The notes under the pieces are model-generated. The model had not been told where the DNA came from and searched no databases. It saw nothing but the letters and a program-made list of their open reading frames with translations. A DNA stretch of 34,656 nucleotides from Dehalococcoidia bacterium UBA6495 (GTDB lineage Bacteria; Chloroflexota; Dehalococcoidia; Lucifugimonadales; UBA826), in NCBI GenBank assembly GCA_002435305.1, contig DJMH01000024.1, forward strand, positions 25,345-60,000, read 5' to 3'. The position numbers and the translations under genes are program-made. Numbering within the stretch: position 1 is the first letter of the stretch; each line of letters begins with the position of its first letter. Positions 7,924-16,337 of this stretch are shown here, in pieces.

Positions 7924-7983
7924 ATCGCTGGTCAGTTTTGAGACCGGAGTCACAAACCCATATATTAATGCAGGTCCCTTCAC

Positions 7984-10887
7984 ATGGTAATTACTTCCAA
8001 AACTTCTGACACGCAAGAACTTATTGCAGAGTTACAAAAACATGTTTCAGGAGAGGTGCGTTTCGACAAAATGTCGCGCGCTTTATGGAGTACCGATGCC
8101 AGCATCTACCAGATCGAACCAGTGGGCATCGTTTTGCCTCGAAATGAGGAAGACGTAATAGCAGTCATTGAAACAGCTCACAAGTACGGTGTCACGGTTT
8201 TGCCTAGAGGCGGTGGTACCAGTCTAGCTGGGCAAACTGTAGGAGAATCAATAGTAGTAGATTTCTCAAGATATATGAAAAGTATGGGAGAGGTGAATAC
8301 TGAGGAAGGATGGGTAAAAACGCAACCTGGAATAATTCTTGATGAACTAAATGCCCAACTATCGCCTCACGGCGTCATGTTCGCACCTGATCCCAGCACA
8401 AGTAGTCGAGGAAATGTTGGAGGAGCACTAGGTAACAATTCATGTGGAGCTCATTCAATCCTATGGGGTAAAACCGTAGATAACGTGTACGACCTTAACG
8501 TGGTTCTGTCAAATGGCGACAAGGCGAAATTTGAACATTTGACCGGGGATACCTTTGAAGAAAAGTTGAGGATATCAGGACTAGAAGGCGATATTTACAG
8601 AAACCTCTTCGCCATTGGAGAAAAAAACAGGGATGAAATTTTGGCGCGATATCCGAAAATACAACGAAGGGTGTCCGGATATAACTTAGACGAGTTTGTT
8701 AGCGGAAGTAACTTCGATATGGCCAGGTTTGTAGTTGGTTCAGAAGGTACTCTTCTTACCATCACAGAGGCAAAGTTGAAGGTGGTCTCGATTCCCAAAA
8801 TAAAGGGATTGGGAGTCCTCCATTGTAACGATTTGAATGAATCTATGGAGGCAACGGTGGCAGCAATAGAAATGGAACCTGCTGCGGTCGAATTAATTGG
8901 AAGCATGATAATCAAACAAGCTCAATCCAATCTGGCATATTCCAGGCTGACCAGTTTTATAGAAGGATCACCTGAAGCTCTCCTAGTAATTGAATTGATA
9001 GCTGACACAGACTTAGAACTTCAGGCCAAATTTGATGAGTTGGAAACGGGAATGCAAAAAGGTGGTTGGGGCTACAAACTTTTGCGAATGACCGATCCAA
9101 TAGATCAACAAAAAGTTTGGGATGTGAGAAAGGCCGGTTTGGGGTTAATGATGAATGTGCCAGGTGACGCCAAACCTCTTCCGTTTGTCGAAGACACTGC
9201 AGTATCTCCGGAAGTCCTGCCCGAATTTGTTAAAAGATTTGATCAGATAGTAAAAAAGAACGGCACAGAAGCCGGATACTATGGCCATGCCAGCGTTGGA
9301 TGTCTTCATATTAGGCCTTTAGTAAACCTAAAAAACCAAGAGGGCATAGACCGAATGGTAGCTATTTCTGAAGAGATAAGTGATCTAGTGCTTGAGTATG
9401 GGGGATCTTTAAGCGGTGAGCATGGTGACGGTTTAGTTCGAAGTGGATTTAATCGCAAGATGTTTGGTGATCAGTTGTACGAGGCATTCAGAGAGGTCAA
9501 ATCCACTTTTGACCCACAAGGCATCATGAATCCGGGCAAGATAGTAGATTCCCCATCAATGACTGATAATTTGCGATACGGCACTAGTTACCATACCTTA
9601 AATCCCGATACGGGGTTTGCATACAGGACAGAGGGGGGAAGTTTTGCCAGCGCAATTGAAATGTGCAATGGCCAAGGTGCATGCAGGAAAGTTATCGGAG
9701 GCACTATGTGCCCCTCCTATATGGCTACTAGAGATGAAGAACACTCGACAAGAGGGCGGGCCAACGCACTGAGAGCCACTATATCAGGAGCATTACCCCC
9801 AGAGGCGATCACCCAGGAACGTATGTATGAAGTGATGGACCTATGCCTAGAATGCAAAGCCTGCAAAGCTGAATGTCCCTCCAACGTTGATATGGCAAAA
9901 CTGAAATATGAATTCCTCAACATCTATCATAAAGAAAATGGTTACAACTTAAAAAATAGGTTTTTCGGCAATGTATCTTCACTCAGCAAATTGGGTTCCT
10001 TTTTTGCCCCATTATCAAATTGGATGATGACAATTCCAGGTTCGAAGCAACTACTTCAACAATACGTAGGGATTGATTCCCGAAGACCGCTCCCAAAATT
10101 TTCCTCTCAAACTTTTACCCAATGGTTTAAAGCGCGAGGAGGATCACCTGCGGCGGCGGCTGTTAACGGACAAGTTCTCCTCTTTCCAGACACCACAACT
10201 AACTTCAACCATCCAGAGTTAGGAATAGCCGCGGTGGTCGTAATTGAAAAACTAGGCTACCAAGTCATCCTACCGAAGGTGAAATGCTGTGGGAGACCAA
10301 TGCTTTCAAACGGCATGATAGGCGCAGCCAAACAAAATATCTCATTCAACATTGATCAAATTTACCCGTACATAGAAAACGGGGCTAAACTGGTGGGAAT
10401 CGAACCAAGCTGTGTCCTTGGATTTTTAGGAGACTTTGGTGACCTAGTGGGCGATCCAGGAAAAACAGATGCGATAGCTGAGAACACAATGCTAATAGAG
10501 GAATTTTTCTTGCATGCCCTTGAAAATGGGTCGGAAGTAATATTTCAGAATGCTCCAAAAAATCAAACCGCTGTACTTCACGGGCATTGTCACCAAAAAG
10601 CACTAGTCGGAACCTCTGCAGCTATGCGGGTTTTAGAACACATCCCGGGGCTGAATGCATCTGAAGTAAAATCAGGTTGCTGTGGAATGGCAGGATCATT
10701 TGGCTATCTTAAGGATCACTATGAAATCTCTATGGAAATCGGAGAAGAAACACTATTCCCAAAACTAAGAAATGAGGATGAGGACACCTTAGTTATTACG
10801 GAAGGAGTATCGTGTCGTGAGCAAATAGAGCAAGGTACCGGAAGAAAATCCAAACATCTTGTGCAGGTGCTTGCTGAATACCTCTAA
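7984..10887 (+). CDS. Fused FAD-linked oxidase and Fe-S/CCG-domain protein (GlcD-GlcF or YdiJ-like)
   Basis: This 967-residue cytoplasmic or membrane-associated flavoprotein joins a GlcD-like FAD oxidase to a GlcF-like iron-sulfur part. Such fusions oxidise D-2-hydroxyacids such as D-lactate or D-2-hydroxyglutarate and pass electrons to the respiratory chain. The FAD-binding part (about 30-260) has LPRGGGTSLAG and RGNVGGALGNNSCG. The cap domain ends with GGSLSGEHGDG. Two Fe-S sites follow: C561, C567 and C576-Pro, then C621, C624, C627 and C631 (CLECKACKAECP). The C-terminal CCG repeats have C768-C769-G and C899-C900-G. All domains look intact. The ATG at 7984 has only a weak GCAGG upstream. 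The exact substrate is uncertain. Confidence 0.92.
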   Translation: MVITSKTSDTQELIAELQKHVSGEVRFDKMSRALWSTDASIYQIEPVGIVLPRNEEDVIAVIETAHKYGVTVLPRGGGTSLAGQTVGESIVVDFSRYMKSMGEVNTEEGWVKTQPGIILDELNAQLSPHGVMFAPDPSTSSRGNVGGALGNNSCGAHSILWGKTVDNVYDLNVVLSNGDKAKFEHLTGDTFEEKLRISGLEGDIYRNLFAIGEKNRDEILARYPKIQRRVSGYNLDEFVSGSNFDMARFVVGSEGTLLTITEAKLKVVSIPKIKGLGVLHCNDLNESMEATVAAIEMEPAAVELIGSMIIKQAQSNLAYSRLTSFIEGSPEALLVIELIADTDLELQAKFDELETGMQKGGWGYKLLRMTDPIDQQKVWDVRKAGLGLMMNVPGDAKPLPFVEDTAVSPEVLPEFVKRFDQIVKKNGTEAGYYGHASVGCLHIRPLVNLKNQEGIDRMVAISEEISDLVLEYGGSLSGEHGDGLVRSGFNRKMFGDQLYEAFREVKSTFDPQGIMNPGKIVDSPSMTDNLRYGTSYHTLNPDTGFAYRTEGGSFASAIEMCNGQGACRKVIGGTMCPSYMATRDEEHSTRGRANALRATISGALPPEAITQERMYEVMDLCLECKACKAECPSNVDMAKLKYEFLNIYHKENGYNLKNRFFGNVSSLSKLGSFFAPLSNWMMTIPGSKQLLQQYVGIDSRRPLPKFSSQTFTQWFKARGGSPAAAAVNGQVLLFPDTTTNFNHPELGIAAVVVIEKLGYQVILPKVKCCGRPMLSNGMIGAAKQNISFNIDQIYPYIENGAKLVGIEPSCVLGFLGDFGDLVGDPGKTDAIAENTMLIEEFFLHALENGSEVIFQNAPKNQTAVLHGHCHQKALVGTSAAMRVLEHIPGLNASEVKSGCCGMAGSFGYLKDHYEISMEIGEETLFPKLRNEDEDTLVITEGVSCREQIEQGTGRKSKHLVQVLAEYL

Positions 10888-11023
10888 TCTGTCATCCTCT
10901 GACAAACGCATTATATTCTAGTTAGGTTTTAAGAATTGAAACCATTCTCAGATAAAATGTGCTATGAAATTGAAATTTAAACTGCGTAAATAATTTTGTA
11001 ATGAAAGATAGGAGGAGCTACAA

Positions 11024-11917
11024 ATGAAGGTAGGATTTATAGGGGTTGGATTAATGGGTCAACATATGGTCAAGCACATCATAAAGGCCGGGCACGAACT
11101 AGTGGTATATGACATAAACAAAAATGCCGCAAATGAGATTATTTCCATGGGCGCTACTTTCGCTGATTACCCTGCACAGGTAGCTCAGGCCAGTGAAGTT
11201 GTATTTACCTCTTTACCTAGACCACAGGATGTGGAAGAAGTCACTTTGGGTGAGGGTGGAATACTAGCTGGAGCATCGGTGAATACCACGCACTTTGATC
11301 TCAGCACTACTGATCCAGAAACCATTAAACATGTGTCAACTCTTTATGGTCAAAAAGGTGCCACTATCCTTGACGCTCCAGTCAGTGGCGGTACTGTTGG
11401 AGCTGAAAAAGGAACACTATGTATCATGGTCGGCGGAGATTTAGAAAAATATAATAAATATAAATCCATATTAGATGCGATGGGATCACAAGTAATGTAC
11501 TGCGGAGACATAGGTTCTGGTGCTGTTTGCAAGATAGCAAACAACTTAATAGGAATGACCTTGGGAGTTGTGTTATCCGAAGCCTTAAGCATGGGCGTTA
11601 AAGCAGGGGTCGACCCTATGACTCTTTACGATGCCATATCCGCTAGCACCGGGAATACGGCCCATATGAGATCCTATCCCGAGACCCTCTTTAAAGGCAA
11701 TTTCACACCTGGTTTCAAGCTAGACCTGGCTGCCAAAGATGTGGGACTTGCCACTGATATGGGCAGGAAATTACGAGTACCCATGAAAATATCAAATTTA
11801 GTCCAACAATGCTACATAGACGCACAAAACAAAGGTTGGGGCCAAGAGTCCACTCTGGCGATAGCCAAGCTCCAAGAAGAAATATCTGGGGTGGAAATAC
11901 GGTCTGAAATCAAGTGA
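11024..11917 (+). CDS. 3-hydroxyisobutyrate dehydrogenase-family NAD(P)-dependent oxidoreductase
   Basis: This 297-residue protein is a beta-hydroxyacid dehydrogenase, which oxidises 3-hydroxyacids or reduces the matching semialdehydes with NAD(P). The N-terminal Rossmann fingerprint is GFIGVGLMG, with the GxGxxG glycines at 7, 9 and 12. The substrate-binding DAPVSGG lies at 118-123, and the catalytic lysine K170 sits in GAVCKIANN. Length is typical. A strong AGGAGG lies 6 to 7 nt before the ATG. The family also includes tartronate semialdehyde reductase (GarR) and succinic semialdehyde reductases, so the substrate is open. The gene begins 136 nt after the oxidase and is followed 15 nt later by the M16 peptidase. 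Confidence 0.93.
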   Translation: MKVGFIGVGLMGQHMVKHIIKAGHELVVYDINKNAANEIISMGATFADYPAQVAQASEVVFTSLPRPQDVEEVTLGEGGILAGASVNTTHFDLSTTDPETIKHVSTLYGQKGATILDAPVSGGTVGAEKGTLCIMVGGDLEKYNKYKSILDAMGSQVMYCGDIGSGAVCKIANNLIGMTLGVVLSEALSMGVKAGVDPMTLYDAISASTGNTAHMRSYPETLFKGNFTPGFKLDLAAKDVGLATDMGRKLRVPMKISNLVQQCYIDAQNKGWGQESTLAIAKLQEEISGVEIRSEIK

Positions 11918-11932
11918 CGGATTGGTATTTCA

Positions 11933-13207
11933 TTGGCTAGGCACCAAAAAGATATATTGGAATCTGGGTTAAGAATTGTATCCCAACAACTACCCAATTC
12001 TGAGTCCGTTTCAATCCTAATTTCTGTGCAGGCAGGTTCTAGAAATGAACAAAAGGGACAATATGGTGTAGCACATTTCGCGGAGCATATGCTCTTCAAA
12101 GGCACTGGTAAAAGGCCGTCCCCGCTATTAGTCAGCTCCCCCATTGAATCAACTGGTGGGTTTCTAAATGCGAGCACTGGATATGAATCCACAAACTACT
12201 GGTGCAAGGTACCCGAGAATCATTTCCGCACCGGGATAGAAATTTTACAAGATATGATGCAAAACTCACTATTGAATGAAGAGGAAATCAATTCTGAACG
12301 TAGGGTAATAATTGAAGAGATAAAAACAATTGAGGACTATCCAGATTCCAAAACGGCTTTAAACCTGGATAAATTAATGTGGCCTGACAGTGCATTGGGA
12401 CGTGACATCGCTGGATCTATACAAAGTGTTGAAAATATCGATCAAGAAACAATTAAAGCGTTTCTTGATGATTTCTATCTCCCCACTAACACGGTAATCA
12501 GCATCGCTGGTAACCTAGATCATGACAAGTCAATTCAATCAATTGACCAATTATTTTTAACTCACCCATTTCCCGGAAGCCAGCTAAAAATTAGTCCCAT
12601 TGAGAATGTTCAAAATTCCGTGAAATTGGATCTAGAAAAAAGAGCTATAGAACAAATTCATATTCATCTCGGATATCCCGGAGTATCCATAACCCATCCC
12701 GACAGATATGCACTAGACCTGTTGAATGTTATTTTAGGAGATGGGATGAGCAGCAGGCTATTTCAAGAAATAAGAGAACGGCTCGGTTTGGTCTACGATA
12801 TAGAGTCAGAAATCACACATTTGCAAGATGTCGGGGACTTAAGGATAACTTTGGCAGTTGATAAAAATAGATACATTGATGCCATTAAAGCTATCCTTAC
12901 AGAGGTGGAGAACTTAAAAACAGGGCTAGAGGGTTCTGAGGTCGTTCGTGCCAAACAAATCTTAAAAGGAAGAATGCGGTTAAGGATGGATGATTCACAG
13001 GCCGTCGCTGCATGGAATGCCCATCAGGATTTATTCAATAAACAGATAGAGTGTGAAAGCGTCATTAGAGAGTATATAGATAGAAATGACATACCGAAAT
13101 TACAAAAAGCCGCTTTCCAATATTTGGATGTCTCAAAACTAAATATAGCCATCGTTGGGGACATAGAGTCAAAAGAACCAATATTGGATGCAATAGCCGA
13201 TTTATAG
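11933..13207 (+). CDS. M16-family zinc metallopeptidase (processing peptidase-like)
   Basis: This 424-residue protein is a single-chain M16B peptidase related to mitochondrial processing peptidase beta and bacterial PqqF/YmxG proteins. The inverted zinc motif HFAEH gives H48, E51 (catalytic) and H52, and the distal zinc ligand is E128 or E129 in VIIEEI. The set is complete, so it is expected to be active rather than a catalytically dead partner. The C-terminal half contains the second, inactive repeat with the R/Y-type region LLNVILGDGMSSRLFQEIRE. The start is TTG, with no clear Shine-Dalgarno sequence. No signal peptide is seen, so it should act in the cytoplasm. In many bacteria this gene neighbours pnp or dut, which is not the case here. 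Confidence 0.92.
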   Translation: MARHQKDILESGLRIVSQQLPNSESVSILISVQAGSRNEQKGQYGVAHFAEHMLFKGTGKRPSPLLVSSPIESTGGFLNASTGYESTNYWCKVPENHFRTGIEILQDMMQNSLLNEEEINSERRVIIEEIKTIEDYPDSKTALNLDKLMWPDSALGRDIAGSIQSVENIDQETIKAFLDDFYLPTNTVISIAGNLDHDKSIQSIDQLFLTHPFPGSQLKISPIENVQNSVKLDLEKRAIEQIHIHLGYPGVSITHPDRYALDLLNVILGDGMSSRLFQEIRERLGLVYDIESEITHLQDVGDLRITLAVDKNRYIDAIKAILTEVENLKTGLEGSEVVRAKQILKGRMRLRMDDSQAVAAWNAHQDLFNKQIECESVIREYIDRNDIPKLQKAAFQYLDVSKLNIAIVGDIESKEPILDAIADL

Positions 13208-13238
13208 ATGAATAAACTTAAAATCGTTTGGAATTTCC

Positions 13239-13268
13239 TTGACACTGAAATCACTACATTGCTAGTAT
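13239..13268 (+). promoter_or_regulatory. Strong sigma-70-like promoter for the threonine synthase/NIL/MoaD operon
   Basis: A perfect TTGACA (13239-13244) and TAGTAT (13263-13268) are 18 nt apart. A TG one base upstream of the -10 adds an extended -10 element. The transcript should start near 13275, leaving a leader of about 75 nt before the TTG start at 13352. Confidence 0.7.
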
Positions 13269-13306
13269 TTCCTGCCTGATCCTGATTTCAATTGGTGGCC
13301 CATGTT

Positions 13307-13328
13307 ATGCAGTCTTAAGCAACTGCAT
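13307..13328 (+). promoter_or_regulatory. Hairpin in the 5' leader of the threonine synthase operon
   Basis: ATGCAGT (13307-13313) and ACTGCAT (13322-13328) form a perfect 7-bp stem around an 8-nt loop. It lies between the promoter and the Shine-Dalgarno sequence (13339-13344). Only a short T-stretch follows, so it is not a clear terminator. It matches no riboswitch I recognise. Confidence 0.4.
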
Positions 13329-13351
13329 TTAGAAAACCAAGGAGCAAAAGG

Positions 13352-14581
13352 TTGCCGCACGTAAAATGCCTGCAATGTAGAGAATGCAAAAGCGAATATC
13401 CCGTAGAGCCGTTAAATGTCTGTGAGTTTTGTTTTGGACCTTTAGAAGTTTCCTATGACTATCATTCTGTAGCTAAATCGGTCTCGAGGAAAAGCATTGA
13501 ATCTGGGCCAAATACTATGTGGAGATACCATGATTTCTTGCCAGTAGAAAAGGATTCTGCAGTCGATATTTCCACTGGATTTACCCCTCTAATCCATGCG
13601 AAAAATCTGGGTCGCCAGCTAGGCCTGGATCACCTTTACATAAAAAACGACAGTGTAAATCCCACTTTCTCTTTCAAGGATCGTCCCGTGTCTGTCACAA
13701 CGACAAAGGCTCTTGAATTTGAGTTTGAAGTTCTAGCATGTGTTTCTACTGGTAATTTAATGGGGTCAGTTGCAGCTCACGGAGCGAAGGCAGGGATGGA
13801 AACGATCGTATTTTATCCAGCGGATCTTGAACAAGGAAAAATTCAAGGTGCGGCTGTTTATGGTCCTACCATGGTAGCGGTAGAAGGCACATATGATCAG
13901 GCTAACAGGTTCTGCAGCGAACTTGCAGACGCCCACAGGTGGGCGTTTGTAAATATAAACATGCGCCCATACTATGCAGAAGGAAGTAAAACCCTGGGGT
14001 ATGAGGTCGCTGAACAATTAGGTTGGAAAGCTCCTGACCACTGTGTAGTCCCGGGGGCATCAGGAGAACTACACACGAAAATTTGGAAAGGTCTTGAAGA
14101 ATTCGAAGGGGCCGGATTAATTGACAAAGCCAAGACAAAAATGCACCTTGCCCAAGCAGAAGGATGTGCACCTATTGTTGAGGCATTTGAATCTGGCAAT
14201 AACCAAGTCAAGCCCGTTAGGCCTAAAACTATTGCGAAATCTTTGGCCATTGGCAATCCTGCCGCAGGACCATATTCTCTTGAAGTTCTTCGCGATACTG
14301 GGGGCACCGGGATTTTTGCCTACGAAAATTCAATAATCGATGGTATACGTCTGCTTGCGGAAACAGAAGGAATATTTACCGAAACAGCCGGGGGAGTGGT
14401 AATATCCAGCCTAAAAAGACTAGTTAAACAGGGTAAGATTAAAAAAGACGAAGTCACTGTGGCCTTCGTTACAGGAAATGGTCTAAAAACTTTAGAGACT
14501 ATGGGAGATTTTGTGGCCCCAATTGAAACCAAACCTGATTTGGACACCTTTCAAACGAAGCTGTCTAGTCGAAAAGATTAA
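13352..14581 (+). CDS. thrC: Threonine synthase or threonine synthase-like PLP enzyme
   Basis: This 409-residue fold-type II PLP enzyme is most like threonine synthase, which converts O-phosphohomoserine to threonine. An N-terminal zinc ribbon is visible (C9, C12, C24, C27). The PLP lysine is K109 in NPTFSFKDRP, and a glycine-rich phosphate loop, VSTGNLMGS, follows. The C-terminal part has FVTGNGLK. The TTG start is backed by AAGGAG (13339-13344) seven nt upstream. It leads an operon with a NIL domain protein and a MoaD-like sulfur carrier. That context raises the alternative that the enzyme uses the same or a related substrate with a protein thiocarboxylate to form homocysteine. The family is certain; the choice between these roles is not settled by sequence. 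Confidence 0.88.
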   Translation: MPHVKCLQCRECKSEYPVEPLNVCEFCFGPLEVSYDYHSVAKSVSRKSIESGPNTMWRYHDFLPVEKDSAVDISTGFTPLIHAKNLGRQLGLDHLYIKNDSVNPTFSFKDRPVSVTTTKALEFEFEVLACVSTGNLMGSVAAHGAKAGMETIVFYPADLEQGKIQGAAVYGPTMVAVEGTYDQANRFCSELADAHRWAFVNINMRPYYAEGSKTLGYEVAEQLGWKAPDHCVVPGASGELHTKIWKGLEEFEGAGLIDKAKTKMHLAQAEGCAPIVEAFESGNNQVKPVRPKTIAKSLAIGNPAAGPYSLEVLRDTGGTGIFAYENSIIDGIRLLAETEGIFTETAGGVVISSLKRLVKQGKIKKDEVTVAFVTGNGLKTLETMGDFVAPIETKPDLDTFQTKLSSRKD

Positions 14582-14595
14582 GGTGTTATGAGATT

Positions 14596-14838
14596 ATGGT
14601 GACAAAACGTGTCAAATTTACTTTCCCACAAGAACTTATTAAGGAACCAGTAATATATAAACTTGGTGTTGATTTCGGTATAGTAACCAACATCAGAAGA
14701 GCAGATATAAGAGACGACATGGGGTGGGTTGTGTTGGAATTAGAAGGAGAAAGTGATGTGGTAGACGAAGGGTTGGAATGGGTAATTTCCACAGGGGTCA
14801 GGGTCGACCCCATAGCCGGTGACATCATAGAAGGCTAA
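14596..14838 (+). CDS. NIL domain-containing protein
   Basis: This 80-residue protein is a free-standing NIL domain (a ferredoxin-like fold of about 75 residues also found at the C-terminus of the methionine importer ATPase MetN). The features seen are the opening KRVKFTFPQELIKEPVIYKL, the central NIRRADIRDDMGWVVLELEG and the final GVRVDPI. In MetN this domain binds methionine. Stand-alone copies occur next to sulfur amino acid genes. It starts 14 nt after thrC and lies 41 nt before the MoaD-like gene. A sensor or partner role in homocysteine or methionine metabolism is inference from these links. Confidence 0.88.
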   Translation: MVTKRVKFTFPQELIKEPVIYKLGVDFGIVTNIRRADIRDDMGWVVLELEGESDVVDEGLEWVISTGVRVDPIAGDIIEG

Positions 14839-14879
14839 GTGGTCTCAGCCAGACGATTCAAAAATCAAGGAGAATATAG

Positions 14880-15158
14880 ATGAGTGTCAGCGTAAGAATC
14901 CCCACGCCTTTGAGGAAAGTAACCAACGGAGAAGATAAAGCAAATGCAGATGGGGATACAGTAGGTGCAATAATTGCATCGCTGGACTCTCAGTTCCCTG
15001 GCATTAAAAGCCGGCTATGTGATGACAACGGGGAATTACGAAGTTTTGTAAACATTTACGTCAATGGGGAAGATATTAGATTCATGGATGGTATGGAGAG
15101 TGGTGTGAGTTCCGGAGATGAAATAAGCATTGTCCCAGCAGTAGCCGGGGGAAGATAG
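14880..15158 (+). CDS. MoaD/ThiS-family sulfur carrier with a masked Gly-Gly (ends GGR)
   Basis: This 92-residue ubiquitin-like protein follows an AAGGAG Shine-Dalgarno sequence. It has the beta-grasp features of MoaD/ThiS carriers and of the CysO-type carriers linked with PLP enzymes (ISIVPAVAGG near the end). The sequence ends in Gly-Gly-Arg, so one residue must be removed before the tail can be activated, as QbsD does for QbsE. The gene closes the thrC-NIL operon, which suggests it supplies sulfur to the PLP enzyme. No JAMM protease or E1-like activating enzyme lies within the window. It is a paralog of the protein encoded at 2837-3100, whose Gly-Gly is exposed. Confidence 0.87.
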   Translation: MSVSVRIPTPLRKVTNGEDKANADGDTVGAIIASLDSQFPGIKSRLCDDNGELRSFVNIYVNGEDIRFMDGMESGVSSGDEISIVPAVAGGR

Positions 15159-15168
15159 TCCAAATATA

Positions 15169-16326
15169 TTATTTGAACCGCTTTATATGACGAAGTGCTT
15201 GATTAGCCCTCGCTGATTGGTCTGACGGCCGGTAGTTTTCCCAAAATGCTTCCCTGTACTCCTTTATTAGTCCCTGCTGGATTGCCTTTCGCAAATCAGC
15301 CATAGTTCGCATTAGAAACCTCAGATTGTGTATCGATGCCAGTCGGTAAGCCAAGTATTCCTTCGCCTTGAACAAATGATGGATATACCCTGCGGAAAAA
15401 TTGGTGCAAGCGTAACAATCACAATTAGTGTCAAAAGAACTGTCACTTCTTTTGTATTCGGATCTCGTTACATTACGCCTACCAAATTTGGTGTACATTG
15501 CACCTTTTCTTGCAACCCGTGTTGGGAGTACGCAGTCAAACATATCGATACCCCGTACAACACACTCCACCAAGTCCTCTGGAGATCCTACCCCCATCAG
15601 ATATCTCGGTTTGTCTGACGGCAACAATTCAGAAGTAATTTCAACTGTTGGGTACATTTTTTCCTTTGTCTCCCCGACACTCAATCCACCAATTGCATAT
15701 CCGGGCAGATCAAGGCTTGAAAGGAAATCGGCGGATTTCTGTCTAAGGTCGGAATGTAGTCCGCCTTGCACAATACCAAACAGGGATTGGTCAGATTTAC
15801 TACCCAGCGAACGGATTGAGCGACCCAACCAGTTAGAAGTCAAGTCCATCGCCTCCGATAAATCAGTTTTAGATGCTTCAGTTGGAAGGCATACATCTAG
15901 TGGCATAATGACGTCAGAGCCAATATCGGTTTGTATATCAACCACAGATTCCGGTGTTAGTTCGTGGGTGGAACCGTCAATATGAGATTTAAATGTAATT
16001 CCATCGTCGGTTATTTTTCTTAGATGTTGCAGGCTAAAACCCTGAAATCCCCCACTATCAGTCAAGATAGGCCTGGTCCAGTTCATAAAGGAGTGCAGGC
16101 CTCCGAGTTCTTTTATGGTTTTGACCCCGGGTCGTAAGTACAAATGATAGGCGTTGCCAAGAATTATTTGCGTTCCCAAACATTCCAAATCTACCCTATC
16201 GAGAGCCTTGACGGAGCCTTGCGTAGCAACAGGCATGAATACTGGGGTGTTTATCTCCCCATGGGGAGTGCTAATACATCCTGCCCGAGCAAGCCCATCG
16301 CTGTTTTCCAAAGTAAAATTGAACAT
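15169..16326 (-). CDS. tgt: Queuine/preQ1 tRNA-ribosyltransferase (tRNA-guanine transglycosylase)
   Basis: This enzyme swaps guanine 34 of tRNAs with GUN anticodons for preQ1, a step in queuosine synthesis. With the ATG at 16326 it has 385 residues, the normal length. D90 in TDSGGFQ and the nucleophile D264 in FDCVLPTR are present. The zinc site is C302, C304, C307 and H333. The start MFNFTLEN matches the usual Tgt N-terminus and leaves an 11-nt gap from the upstream permease gene. An in-frame ATG at 16374 with GGAAGG close before it is an alternative that would overlap that gene. The reading frame is open still further upstream, but only inside the permease gene. It converges on the MoaD-like gene. 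Confidence 0.94.
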   Translation of the reverse strand: MFNFTLENSDGLARAGCISTPHGEINTPVFMPVATQGSVKALDRVDLECLGTQIILGNAYHLYLRPGVKTIKELGGLHSFMNWTRPILTDSGGFQGFSLQHLRKITDDGITFKSHIDGSTHELTPESVVDIQTDIGSDVIMPLDVCLPTEASKTDLSEAMDLTSNWLGRSIRSLGSKSDQSLFGIVQGGLHSDLRQKSADFLSSLDLPGYAIGGLSVGETKEKMYPTVEITSELLPSDKPRYLMGVGSPEDLVECVVRGIDMFDCVLPTRVARKGAMYTKFGRRNVTRSEYKRSDSSFDTNCDCYACTNFSAGYIHHLFKAKEYLAYRLASIHNLRFLMRTMADLRKAIQQGLIKEYREAFWENYRPSDQSARANQALRHIKRFK

Positions 16327-16337
16327 TTCTGTTTTCT

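Noticed and set aside
10890..10904. TGTCA/TGACA inverted repeat after the FAD/Fe-S oxidase gene as a terminator
   Set aside because: The stem is only 5 bp and no T-run follows.
15161..15175. CAAATA/TATTTG palindrome between the MoaD-like gene and tgt as a two-way terminator
   Set aside because: The stem is short and nearly all A/T, with no T-run on either side; it also overlaps the tgt stop codon.
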